Shown: positions 1-6,142 of the stretch, piece after piece
Layout: each line of letters starts with the position of its first letter
Position numbering within the stretch: position 1 is the stretch's first letter
Assembly: GCA_963922595.1 (NCBI GenBank)
Contig: CAWUIM010000071.1
Span: 1 to 17,023, forward strand
Direction of reading: 5' to 3'
DNA length: 17,023 nucleotides
From: JAJFFW01 sp963922595
GTDB taxonomy: Bacteria; Pseudomonadota; Alphaproteobacteria; Caulobacterales; Parvularculaceae
Made by a program: the position numbers and the translations under genes
The notes under the pieces: model-generated
What the model was told of the DNA's origin: nothing
Databases searched by the model: none
Seen by the model: the letters and a program-made list of their open reading frames with translations, nothing else

Positions 1-1
1 C

Positions 2-253
2 GGACAGAGCGCGCCCGTGGACAGCGCCGCCAATGTCGCTGTGCCCGTGACCTTCGCCCTTGAAGGCGCGCAGCTTTCGATCGGCGACCTTGAAGCGCTG
101 AAGGCGGGCGCCGTCCTTTCCGTCGCTGCGCAACCGCAGACGCTGAGCGTGCAGGTCCAGGCGGGCGCGAGCACCATCGCCGAAGGCCAGCTTGTCTCTG
201 TGGGCGACGGCTACGGCGTCTTGCTGACCAAAGTCTTCGACGAAACGGCCTGA
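2..253 (+). CDS. sctQ: Type III secretion sorting-platform protein SctQ, C-terminal end (partial)
   Basis: The reading frame is already open at base 2 and stops at 251-253, so only about 83 C-terminal residues are visible. They form one SpoA (FliN/SctQ surface-presentation) domain, with the usual pattern of short beta strands: a VPVTFALEG strand, an IGDLEALKAG turn, an L.VQVQAG strand and a closing VGDGYGVLLTKV strand. In T3SS, SctQ and its C-terminal fragment build the cytoplasmic sorting platform under the export gate. The GTG at base 17 could serve as a start for a short internal SctQ-C product, as known for YscQ and SpaO, but I see no clear ribosome site and the upstream sequence is missing. 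The gene sits 19 bp before sctR, the standard Q-R-S-T order. A flagellar FliN is less likely because the next genes match non-flagellar R, S and T proteins. Confidence 0.8.
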   Translation, partial: GQSAPVDSAANVAVPVTFALEGAQLSIGDLEALKAGAVLSVAAQPQTLSVQVQAGASTIAEGQLVSVGDGYGVLLTKVFDETA

Positions 254-272
254 GCGCCCGGGAGCAAGCCCC

Positions 273-929
273 ATGGATCTGACGACCTTCACGCCTGCCT
301 CCGCCCTTGTCACCGTCATCGCGCTCGCGATTGCGCCGTTCGTGGCGGTGATGGTGACGTCGTTCACGAAAATCGTGGTGACGCTGAGCCTGTTGCGCAA
401 CGCGCTCGGGCTTCAACAATCGCCGCCCAACATCGTCCTTAACGGCCTCGCGCTTGTTCTCTCCTTGTACGTCATGTACCCCGTGGGCGTAGAGATGAGC
501 GCAGCGGTGCCGGACAGCGCCAAGGAGCGCGGCCTCGGCGACACCGAGACCATGGCGGTCGCCTTCAGCGCTGCGAAAGAGCCCTTGCGCGACTTCCTCG
601 TGGAGCACAGCCCGGAGCGGGAGCGCGCCTTCTTCCTTGACACCGCCAAGCGCGCCCTACCGGAAAACCGCGCCACAACATTGACAGCCGAAGACTTCGT
701 CGTCGTGATCCCGGCCTTCACCGTTAGCGAGCTGGCGACCGCGTTTCAGATTGGGTTTTTGATCTTCCTTCCGTTTCTCGTGATCGACCTCGTCGTGTCC
801 AACATTCTTCTGGCGATGGGCATGATGATGCTGTCGCCGACCATGATTTCCCTGCCCTTCAAGCTCCTCTTGTTCGTGTTGCTCGACGGCTGGGTGAAGC
901 TCGCGCACGGGCTTGTCTTATCCTACTGA
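273..929 (+). CDS. sctR: Type III secretion export-gate protein SctR
   Basis: Integral membrane protein of the FliP/SctR family (218 aa), a core subunit of the R5-S4-T1 export gate through which unfolded substrates enter the needle complex. The N-terminal half carries the family block TSFTKIVVTLSLLRNALG followed by QQSPPN (about residues 30-54). A variable polar segment follows (about 75-145), then the second membrane block with AFQIGFLIFLPFLVIDLVV and the MGMMMLSP motif (about 160-192). There is no cleavable signal peptide, unlike many FliP proteins, and the RNALG.QQ.PPN wording is closer to SctR (YscR/HrcR) than to FliP. The ATG at 273 is preceded by a GGAGC ribosome site at 261-265. The gene is followed 15 bp later by sctS and is almost certainly cotranscribed with it. 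Confidence 0.93.
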   Translation: MDLTTFTPASALVTVIALAIAPFVAVMVTSFTKIVVTLSLLRNALGLQQSPPNIVLNGLALVLSLYVMYPVGVEMSAAVPDSAKERGLGDTETMAVAFSAAKEPLRDFLVEHSPERERAFFLDTAKRALPENRATTLTAEDFVVVIPAFTVSELATAFQIGFLIFLPFLVIDLVVSNILLAMGMMMLSPTMISLPFKLLLFVLLDGWVKLAHGLVLSY

Positions 930-944
930 GAGGGGCGCTAACCG

Positions 945-1217
945 ATGGAATATGCTGAGGCTGTGAGATTGACGACGCAGGCCCTGTGGCTTGTCCTCCT
1001 CCTGTCGGCCCCACCGATCATCGCCGCGTCGGTCACCGGCCTGATCGTCGCGCTCCTTCAGGCGGCGACGCAGCTCCAAGAACAAACGCTGCAATATACG
1101 CTGAAGTTCTTCGCAATCGTCCTAACACTGTTCATCACCTCGTCGCTTCTCGGCGGCGCGGTCTACAGCTTCGGCGAGGAGATCTTCACGCAGTTCCCCT
1201 ATCTCACCAATCAATAA
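945..1217 (+). CDS. sctS: Type III secretion export-gate protein SctS
   Basis: A 90-residue protein of the FliQ/SctS family with two predicted membrane helices (about residues 15-40 and 52-75). These fold as a helical hairpin around SctR in the export gate. Family features include the LWLVLLLSAPPIIAASVTGL helix and the LQAATQLQEQTLQYTLKFF block, where the conserved Q..T..QEQT motif is intact. Length is typical for the family (86-90 aa). The start ATG at 945 follows a GAGAGGGG purine tract at 929-936. Short spacing to sctR (15 bp) and sctT (24 bp) supports one operon. The protein by itself cannot be separated from FliQ; the call as Sct rests on its neighbours. Confidence 0.92.
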   Translation: MEYAEAVRLTTQALWLVLLLSAPPIIAASVTGLIVALLQAATQLQEQTLQYTLKFFAIVLTLFITSSLLGGAVYSFGEEIFTQFPYLTNQ

Positions 1218-1241
1218 CGCCGTCATGACGTACGTCGCGCC

Positions 1242-2048
1242 ATGAGTGTTGAACCCCTGACGCCCCTGGCGCTGAAAATCGATTACTATCAACAGCTCCT
1301 CGGCTTCGGGCTGACGGCGGTGCGCCCGGCGGCGATGTTCCTGATCCTGCCGGCCTTCTCGCCGCAAACGATCCCGCCCATGGTGCGCAACTCGGTGTTT
1401 CTGGCGCTCGGCTTCGCGGCGATTGCGGTGAACCCCACGGGCGGCCCGCCTACCGGGCTCGTGCCGAACGCTGCGTTCTTCCTCAAAGAAATCTTCATCG
1501 GCCTTTCCATCGGTCTATTCTTCAGCATTTTTCTCTACGCTCTGGAGACCGCGGGCCAGCTCATCGACAATATCACCGGCCGCTCCTACGCCAACATTGT
1601 CGATCCGCTTGGCGGCCACCAATCGTCGATCACCGGCGCTTTTTTCGCGCGCCTCGGCAATTTCATCTTCATGTTCTCCGGCGGCTTCATGCTGATGGTC
1701 GGCGTGCTGATGGAAAGCTACGGCATCTGGCCCCTTTCCGCGCCCTTCCCGAATCTCAACATGGTGGGCATGAGCCTCATCGAGGGTGAATACCAGCGTC
1801 TGATGGCGACCGCCGTCGCGATCGCCGCACCCGCCATGTGCCTGCTTTTCGCGGTCGATATGGCCCTCGGCCTCGTTAATCGGTATGCGCAACAGCTTAA
1901 TGTCTTCTCTCTGTCTATGTCGATCAAAGCCTGGCTTTCCACCCTCGCGATCATCGCGACGCTCAGCCTCACCGCGAACGCCCTCATCCAGGACATGGCC
2001 GAGCGCGCCGGCGTCGCAATAGAATTTTTGAAAAACCTTACCGGATAA
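1242..2048 (+). CDS. sctT: Type III secretion export-gate protein SctT
   Basis: Polytopic membrane protein (268 aa) of the FliR/SctT family, the single-copy subunit that completes the export gate with SctR and SctS. Visible hallmarks are the N-terminal helix RPAAMFLILPAFSPQTIPPM, the KEIFIGLSIGLFFSIFLYALETAGQLID block with the conserved E and G positions (about residues 86-112), and the late segment AVDMALGLVNRYAQQLNVFSLSMSIK (about 205-230), a strongly conserved FliR/SctT signature. Length matches SctT (about 255-275 aa). The intact ATG lies 24 bp after sctS. SctU, the autocleaving switch protein that often follows SctT, is not here; the next gene is a TonB-like protein. The rest of the system must lie upstream of this window or elsewhere. 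Confidence 0.93.
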   Translation: MSVEPLTPLALKIDYYQQLLGFGLTAVRPAAMFLILPAFSPQTIPPMVRNSVFLALGFAAIAVNPTGGPPTGLVPNAAFFLKEIFIGLSIGLFFSIFLYALETAGQLIDNITGRSYANIVDPLGGHQSSITGAFFARLGNFIFMFSGGFMLMVGVLMESYGIWPLSAPFPNLNMVGMSLIEGEYQRLMATAVAIAAPAMCLLFAVDMALGLVNRYAQQLNVFSLSMSIKAWLSTLAIIATLSLTANALIQDMAERAGVAIEFLKNLTG

Positions 2049-2127
2049 CGCCCGCGCCGCCGCGTGACGAGAGGCGCCGCGCCTGTTAGGCTGCAAGATC
2101 GGGGCGTTGCTGAAGGGGTTTTTCATC

Positions 2128-2157
2128 ATGGCGTTTTTCATTATGGCGTTTTTTCGG
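2128..2157 (+). repeat. 15-bp tandem duplication at the start of the TonB-like gene
   Basis: The unit ATGGCGTTTTTCATT is followed immediately by ATGGCGTTTTTTCGG, so residues M-A-F-F are read twice (MAFFIMAFF). It duplicates the start codon as well, giving two in-frame ATGs 15 bp apart. It is probably a slippage product. Confidence 0.6.
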
Positions 2158-2754
2158 TGGTTCATTGCAATTCCGCTCGCGGTCGTGGTGACGGCGGGCT
2201 TGTTTTTGTTCATCGCAAACCTGATCGCGCCGCAGCCGTTCATCTATCGCGACGCGGACGAGCCGACCAACATCGTCATTGATCCGATCATCTATGAGGA
2301 ATTTACAATCGTTTGCGACTGCGGATGGTTCCCCTTGCCAGAAGACGTCGCAACCGACAACGCCTGGACCCAAAAAGAAAAAGTCGTCAAATCTGTGCCT
2401 AAAGTGACTCTTGAAGCGCCAGAACCTAGCGAACCGATCAAACCCCTTAGCCCCACCGACGCTTGCGGCGTCGAGCAGTACCGAATACGTCCACAGATCA
2501 CCGCTTCCGGGACTCCCGCTTACCCACCGGAATGCATCGAGAAAGGCGCCGAAGGCCGAGTAATTTTTGTCTTCGCCATAGGCGAGGACGGCGCGCCAAA
2601 GAATATTCGAATCGAGGAAACTCCCGACACCTGCTTTAACGAGGCGGTCGTCACAGCTGTTTCCAATTGGCGCTACGAAAAAGTCTGCGAAGGCGGACTG
2701 GGGTTTGAAGACGGTCTTACGAGGGGATACATATCCTTTGAACTGAACCCTTAG
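2128..2754 (+). CDS. TonB-like envelope protein with one C-terminal TonB domain
   Basis: Predicted inner-membrane-anchored periplasmic protein of 208 aa. It has an N-terminal membrane segment (about residues 9-34), a proline-rich linker (about 85-105, KVTLEAPEPSEPIKP) and a TonB C-terminal domain (about 125-206) with PAYPPEC, EGRVIFVF, EDGAPKNIRIE, AV..WRYEK and a closing FEL strand. This is the layout of TonB energy transducers, but linker and helix are short and the protein has many cysteines (CDCGW in the stalk, three more in the domain), suggesting disulfides. I chose the ATG at 2128 because AAGGGG at 2113-2118 is well spaced from it; a TTG at 2107 and an ATG at 2143 are also in frame. 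No ExbB, ExbD or receptor gene is nearby, so energy transduction is not shown. The TAG stop is followed in the same frame by a second TonB domain. Confidence 0.75.
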   Translation: MAFFIMAFFRWFIAIPLAVVVTAGLFLFIANLIAPQPFIYRDADEPTNIVIDPIIYEEFTIVCDCGWFPLPEDVATDNAWTQKEKVVKSVPKVTLEAPEPSEPIKPLSPTDACGVEQYRIRPQITASGTPAYPPECIEKGAEGRVIFVFAIGEDGAPKNIRIEETPDTCFNEAVVTAVSNWRYEKVCEGGLGFEDGLTRGYISFELNP

Positions 2755-3021
2755 GGCGTCACGAGCTCGCCGCCCGTTTACCCGCAACGGTGCGCCAACA
2801 AAAACGCGCAAGGAAAAGTCGAGGTCCTGTTCGACGTCACCGAAGACGGCGAAACGGAAAACATCCGCATTACCGAAAGCGCCGACGCCTGTTTCAATGA
2901 CGCCGTTAAGGAGGCCGTCGCGAAATGGCGCTACCTGCCCGCCTGCGAAAACGGGCTGGCGGTCGCCGCCGAAAACGTCCCGTCGGTCATCACCTTCGCC
3001 CTCGAAGAAGATGGCGCGTGA
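2755..3021 (+). pseudogene. Orphan second TonB C-terminal domain, in frame after the amber stop
   Basis: Directly after the TAG at 2752-2754 the same frame stays open for 88 codons to a TGA at 3019-3021. It reads as a complete TonB C-terminal domain: PVYPQRC, QGKVEVLFDV, EDGETENIRI, ACFNDAV, AVAKWRY, PACENG and a closing ITFALEE strand. It lines up with the upstream domain almost without gaps, including all three cysteines. It has no start codon or ribosome site of its own. The options are a tandem two-domain protein interrupted by a nonsense mutation, the remains of a duplicated neighbour that lost its 5' part, or rare read-through. The first two are likelier. Confidence 0.7.
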
Positions 3022-3090
3022 GGCTGGCGGCGTTTTTGCGCGCTTGGCGCAAACAGTATCGGTGTTACACGTTACCGCCTCATCCCTCTT

Positions 3091-3174
3091 CGACTCCCCA
3101 AGGCCGAGCCGCAACGACGGCCGAATTTCAAGAAAGCGCGCCTTCGCGCGCGGCCGTGGGGTCCATCTATCGTC
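3091..3174 (-). repeat. REP-like palindrome A (long-loop form)
   Basis: Read on the minus strand: GACGATAGATGGACCCCACG, a long inner segment with its own GCGCG/CGCGC hairpin, then CCTTGGGGAGTCG. The outer arms CCCCACGGCC and GGCCTTGGGG pair with one mismatch. It is the most diverged member of the local family. Confidence 0.6.
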
Positions 3175-3234
3175 GGGGTGTGGCTCTATCGATTGAGCAG
3201 TACTCGCAATTTCGTTAATTCGCCGCGCCATGGG

Positions 3235-3271
3235 CGCCATGGTCAAGCCATGGCGAGTCGGAGATTGGTTG
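3235..3271 (+). repeat. REP-like palindrome B
   Basis: Perfect 8-bp stem CGCCATGG / CCATGGCG around the loop TCAAG, followed by the tail AGTCGGAGATTGGTTG. It is identical to copy D (3487-3523) except for one base. Confidence 0.8.
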
Positions 3272-3387
3272 CTCAAGTCCAGCGTATTCTGCGAGTCATG
3301 TGCTGAGCCAAACAGCGCAGTTTCCTCAGCCTCTAATATATCAACGCGGGCGCTGGCCGTTCGTTCCGCCTCGTCACCAACGAAACC

Positions 3388-3430
3388 CGACTCCCCACGG
3401 CTCGACCGTGGGGTCCATCTATCGTCCGCA
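3388..3430 (-). repeat. REP-like palindrome C
   Basis: On the minus strand, GATGGACCCCACGG, loop TCGAG, CCGTGGGG, then the tail AGTCGG. The stem is a perfect 8 bp (3393-3400 with 3406-3413). The tail and loop show it belongs to the same family as B and D, in opposite orientation. Confidence 0.8.
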
Positions 3431-3486
3431 CTCAGACGCGGCGGCGAATGCTGATCAACGACAGCGGCGTACCGCGGCGACATGCA

Positions 3487-3523
3487 CGCCATGGTCAAGC
3501 CATGGCGAGTCGGGGATTGGTTG
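3487..3523 (+). repeat. REP-like palindrome D
   Basis: Perfect 8-bp stem (3487-3494 with 3500-3507) and the tail AGTCGGGGATTGGTTG; a near-exact copy of B. With E it repeats the B-C arrangement of facing hairpins. Confidence 0.8.
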
Positions 3524-3596
3524 AAGCCTACTGGACATTCTTCGGCTTCAGAGTGTTGATTGGCTTCTGCCACGAACCCAAAGGAGTCCGCGCCCT

Positions 3597-3641
3597 CCGA
3601 CTCCCCACACCTAGACTGCAGGCTCCCTCCATCGTCCGCAC
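3597..3641 (-). repeat. REP-like palindrome E (diverged)
   Basis: Minus-strand reading GGACGATGGAGGGAGCC, a short inner segment, then GTGTGGGGAGTCGG. Flanks and tail match element C, but the stem has changed. It forms the junction with the credible coding part of the hypothetical gene. Confidence 0.55.
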
Positions 3642-3988
3642 ACCTCTCTCCCGGCGGAGGCACGCTATCGCTCCGCCCCGGAGAGCCGTGCGCCGTCCGC
3701 AGCTGCTCAATCACGCGATGCGCCCAGATCGCGCGCGTCATCGCCGCTAATCTTCTATCGAAAAACGCCGGGCGCACGCCCTTCGTATCCACGAGCGAGA
3801 AGTTAACCGCGGCCTCGCCCGCTTCCTCCGCAAGGTCCAGCGTCAGGAGCGAGAGCCGTCGATAGCGCGCCTCCAGCGCAGCGGCGAAATCCTCCGGCGT
3901 ATGATCAATCTCATCTTTCATGCCCCCATCATAAGGGACGCGCCAAAGGGGGAAGATAAGTTTCCCACAAATTGTCCAGTATCTCATC

Positions 3989-4013
3989 GAAACCCGCGCA
4001 CGGCGCGGGTTTC
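3989..4013. terminator. Perfect 11-bp hairpin, possible terminator
   Basis: GAAACCCGCGC and GCGCGGGTTTC pair perfectly around a 3-nt ACG loop. It lies between the broken LuxR gene and the hypothetical gene, both on the minus strand. No clear run of T follows on either side, so it is either a weak bidirectional terminator or another palindromic repeat. Confidence 0.4.
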
Positions 4014-4091
4014 AGGATTTCGGATTTCCAGGAAAAACGGTTGAGCGAGAAATTTTTTCTCCACCGACGGATGAAAAAGAGAGGCGCCACG

Positions 4092-4213
4092 CCGTCATGC
4101 CGGACTTGATCCGGAATCCAGGATTAGGAACCTCTATGGTGCGGCGCCGACATTCATCAAAAGCTTCCAACGCGACCCGCCGCCCTGGATCCTGACTTTC
4201 GTCAGGATGACGG
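4092..4213. repeat. 122-bp dispersed inverted-repeat element
   Basis: The ends CCGTCAT and ATGACGG are inverted copies. Inside them GGACTTGATCCGGAATCCAG faces CCTGGATCCTGACTTTCGTC. The GTCATNCCGGACTTGATCCGG wording is that of a dispersed intergenic palindrome common in alphaproteobacterial genomes. It has no coding content. Open frames across it are palindrome artefacts. Confidence 0.7.
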
Positions 4214-4246
4214 CAGCAGGAACAGTGTTGGCGCATTCCGCGGTAG

Positions 4247-4264
4247 GGCGGGGTTCACCCCGCC
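4247..4264. repeat. Short GC hairpin at the edge of the AT-rich island
   Basis: GGCGGGG and CCCCGCC pair over a TTCA loop. This is the last GC-rich structure before base composition drops sharply towards the LuxR pseudogene. No T-run follows, so a terminator role is doubtful. Confidence 0.4.
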
Positions 4265-4356
4265 GATGCGGCGTCTGTGGAGACTTCAGAAATGGTTGGC
4301 CAATTATTTTGACGAATGACAGGCCCATCCAATATCCATATTTAAACTTCAATATA

Positions 4357-5450
4357 TTACTTAAAGTAATTTCGTAATTCTTTCATGAGCGCCACCTGGT
4401 TGTGCACTTGAAATTTTTGGTAGATAGATTTCATATGTCATCGTGTGGTGCCGTAACTTGTTTGGCGCCGCTCGGAAATTTCTCGCAGGCTATAACCGTC
4501 TCTAAGGTCGGAAACGATTTTTATCTCACTCGGCGTTAAGGCAATTATATTTTCATTCTCGCCTATTTTTTTTCGTGAATATAAACATTTAATAGCAAAA
4601 CGAAATAAACACAGCTTCCAAATCCACGTTTATCCATTGGATCAACTTCGCCGATTGATACTAATTCTCCAGCAAAGCCATTGTCGGAAAATTTTGTAAC
4701 TTCTTTATTTGCCGATTCCTTAAGTTGCCTCATGCACTGCTGAAACTTCGCCTGAGTACTCGCATTTAAAAAAATCAACTTTCGATTTATCGTCGTCGCC
4801 ACTTTCCACTTCGAAAGCTTTTTGAGCCCTTGGTTTTCATCCGAAACGATATATCCGTTTGACGAAAGAAAAATTGCTGCATCATACGTTTTCCTACACA
4901 GTATTTCTGACGAATAATTTTCAATAAATTTTCCTTCAGCTAACTTAGAAGCTCTGTACACATGTGTCGAAAGGTATTTCAAAAAGGACTTCTCTTTAGA
5001 AGAGAACTTTTTTTTACGGCGCCCTCCACAAAAAAAGGCGAAGCCCGAAAGGCGCTCTCCTGCAATTGCTGGCAAACTAACCACATCGTTCATATCTGCA
5101 GGTTTCAAGAAATTTTTATATGTGTCAGACGTTATAAGTTCCTGTTCCGTGACTAATTCGCCCACCATAAGCGCATTTTGTATCTCGCTTCTCGGGGAAT
5201 TCAGTACAAAATCTAGATTGGCTTCTAACCATGGGTTAGACTGATGTAATTTTTCGTATACTTTCACCGAATTGTTATCAAGACCAAAGGGCTTTACATG
5301 AAATTTTATACTACCATCAACTAGCGAATGAGACATCATCGCCGCAACGCTACAATCTAGCTGTCTGCTGATAACGCCTAATACGCCCTCCCATTCCTCT
5401 GGGTGGTCAATGCAATCGTAAATATGACCAACAAGCGAATACAGATCCAT
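4357..5450 (-). pseudogene. LuxR-family transcriptional regulator, broken
   Basis: The first 295 codons (5450 down to a TAG at 4563-4565) encode a sensor-like N-terminal region starting MDLYSLVGHIYDCIDHPEEW, of the kind seen in alphaproteobacterial LuxR regulators. Alone it has no DNA-binding domain. The stop follows a run of eight A (T8 at 4566-4573 on the + strand). One added A would restore a frame reading ENENIIALTPSEIKIVSDLR, then DGYSLREISERRQTSYGTTR, a stop, and HMKSIYQKFQVHNQVALMKE, ending at 4357-4359. This is a clear LuxR/GerE helix-turn-helix, but TGA at 4438-4440 interrupts the recognition-helix region where the family has a residue. So there are two lesions. A homopolymer sequencing error could explain the first but not the second. 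Low GC and A/T-rich codons contrast with neighbouring genes. Confidence 0.85.
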
Positions 5451-5949
5451 AGAACCATACGTACAGTGAAATAGTATTATTTTTATGGTCTAGTATACGC
5501 CATTACGCAATCGGATCAATTCGTATCAACAACTCTGATATTACAATCACGCTTTAACTCTTCACTTAAACGCTTTTCTTGTGAAAAGGCGCATTTATCA
5601 AATGTGATGACGTATGCGAACTTGTTGCGTGTGACTTATAATTAATTCAATCGCAATAATATGACTGACATGTAGGCCACAAGTGATGACAAGGATATCA
5701 CATTTTGGCTCTGAATGTCACGGCATGAAGTATTGTCGCTTTAGTAACGAACGCCCGAAGCCAATTCCACAAATTTGTAAAACGAGCGCTGAATAATAAT
5801 AGAATTTTTCATCACGTAGTTAATAGTCTTAATCAAACACCGCAGGTCGCCTGACGCAATCGCAGCTGCCGAATCGCTATTGACCAGATACTGGGTGAAT
5901 TCTCTACACCAGGATCTGGTCAAATTTCACCAGTCAGGTTTTCTAGAAA
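5451..5949. other. AT-rich 500-bp intergenic stretch
   Basis: Apart from the candidate promoter, I see no gene with a ribosome site here. It contains a 9-bp inverted pair AAATGTGAT (5600-5608) and ATCACATTT (5697-5705). It also has the hairpin ACCAG-GAT-CTGGT (5908-5920), nested in a longer imperfect inverted repeat (about 5883-5939) just past the stop of the small peptide gene; this could help end its transcript. A 60-codon open frame at 5741-5923 (minus) has no convincing start or family features. Confidence 0.4.
5492..5519 (-). promoter_or_regulatory. Candidate sigma-70 promoter of the LuxR-type gene
   Basis: On the minus strand TTGATC (-35, 5514-5519) and TATACT (-10, 5492-5497) are separated by 16 bp, with the -10 about 42 bp ahead of the ATG at 5450. 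In AT-rich DNA such matches arise easily, so confidence is moderate. Confidence 0.4.
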
Positions 5950-6093
5950 CTAGTGATGGCTGCACCACGGCAACTCGGCGATAAATCGACAAAAGTCATC
6001 TGCGGGACTGGCGTTTGCAGAATTAACCGTCACAAAAGAAGCCGACACTAACGTGAGCACTGCCGCAAGAGTTTTACTCGTCTTTTTCATCAT
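5950..6093 (-). CDS. Small secreted two-cysteine peptide precursor (47 aa)
   Basis: This short gene has a strong ribosome site, GGAGG (CCTCC at 6098-6102 on the + strand). It is followed by two adjacent ATGs at 6093 and 6090; the second has the better spacing (7 nt). The product starts MMKKTSKTLAAVLTLVSASF and continues VTVNSANA, a textbook signal peptide with basic start, hydrophobic core and an A-x-A-type cleavage site (ANA). The predicted mature peptide is 19 residues: SPADDFCRFIAELPWCSHH, with Cys7 and Cys16 able to form a ring and a His-His end. I do not recognise the family. It is transcribed towards the LuxR pseudogene about 500 bp downstream and shares its low GC. A secreted signal, bacteriocin-like peptide or metal-binding peptide are all possible; the sequence does not decide. 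Confidence 0.65.
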   Translation of the reverse strand: MMKKTSKTLAAVLTLVSASFVTVNSANASPADDFCRFIAELPWCSHH

Positions 6094-6132
6094 TGTACCT
6101 CCAATTTCAGTAACATGACTATCTTACACGAG

Positions 6133-6142
6133 GTAAATTTAC
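6133..6142. promoter_or_regulatory. 10-bp palindrome upstream of the small peptide gene
   Basis: GTAAATTTAC is a perfect palindrome about 40 bp ahead of the start codon of the secreted peptide, just upstream of a weak -10-like TAAGAT on the minus strand. It could be an operator, but a palindrome of this size occurs by chance in AT-rich DNA. Confidence 0.25.

Larger units (their letters stand above)
3085..3921 (-). pseudogene. Hypothetical protein gene with 3' part taken over by palindromic repeats
   Basis: From the ATG at 3921 the first ~95 codons look like real protein: MKDEIDHTPEDFAAALEARY, LDLAEEAGEAAV, LVDTKGVRPAFFDRRLAAM and AIWAHRVIEQLR, with GC-rich third positions. I do not recognise the family. 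It looks small, soluble and helical. After about residue 95 the sequence runs into five palindromic elements (3091-3641), all read in frame as recurring peptides such as DDRWTPR, SRGESGFV and NQSPTRHGLTMA. The frame then stays open to 2086, antisense to the TonB gene, so the native stop is not visible. I read this as a short gene whose 3' end was lost or extended by repeats. A GGGGG tract just before the start may act as a weak ribosome site. Confidence 0.45.

Noticed and set aside
3091..3641. CRISPR-like array
   Set aside because: Repeats are palindromic, alternate in orientation, have unequal spacing (about 90-160 bp) and differ in stem sequence; no cas genes are present.
2086..3987. 633-codon open frame on the minus strand as one full protein
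   Set aside because: Only the ~95 codons from 3921 look like protein. The rest is palindromic repeats and the antisense of two clear TonB domains.
5741..5923. 60-codon minus-strand frame in the AT-rich gap
   Set aside because: No ribosome site, no recognisable features, and it overlaps inverted repeats downstream of the secreted peptide gene.
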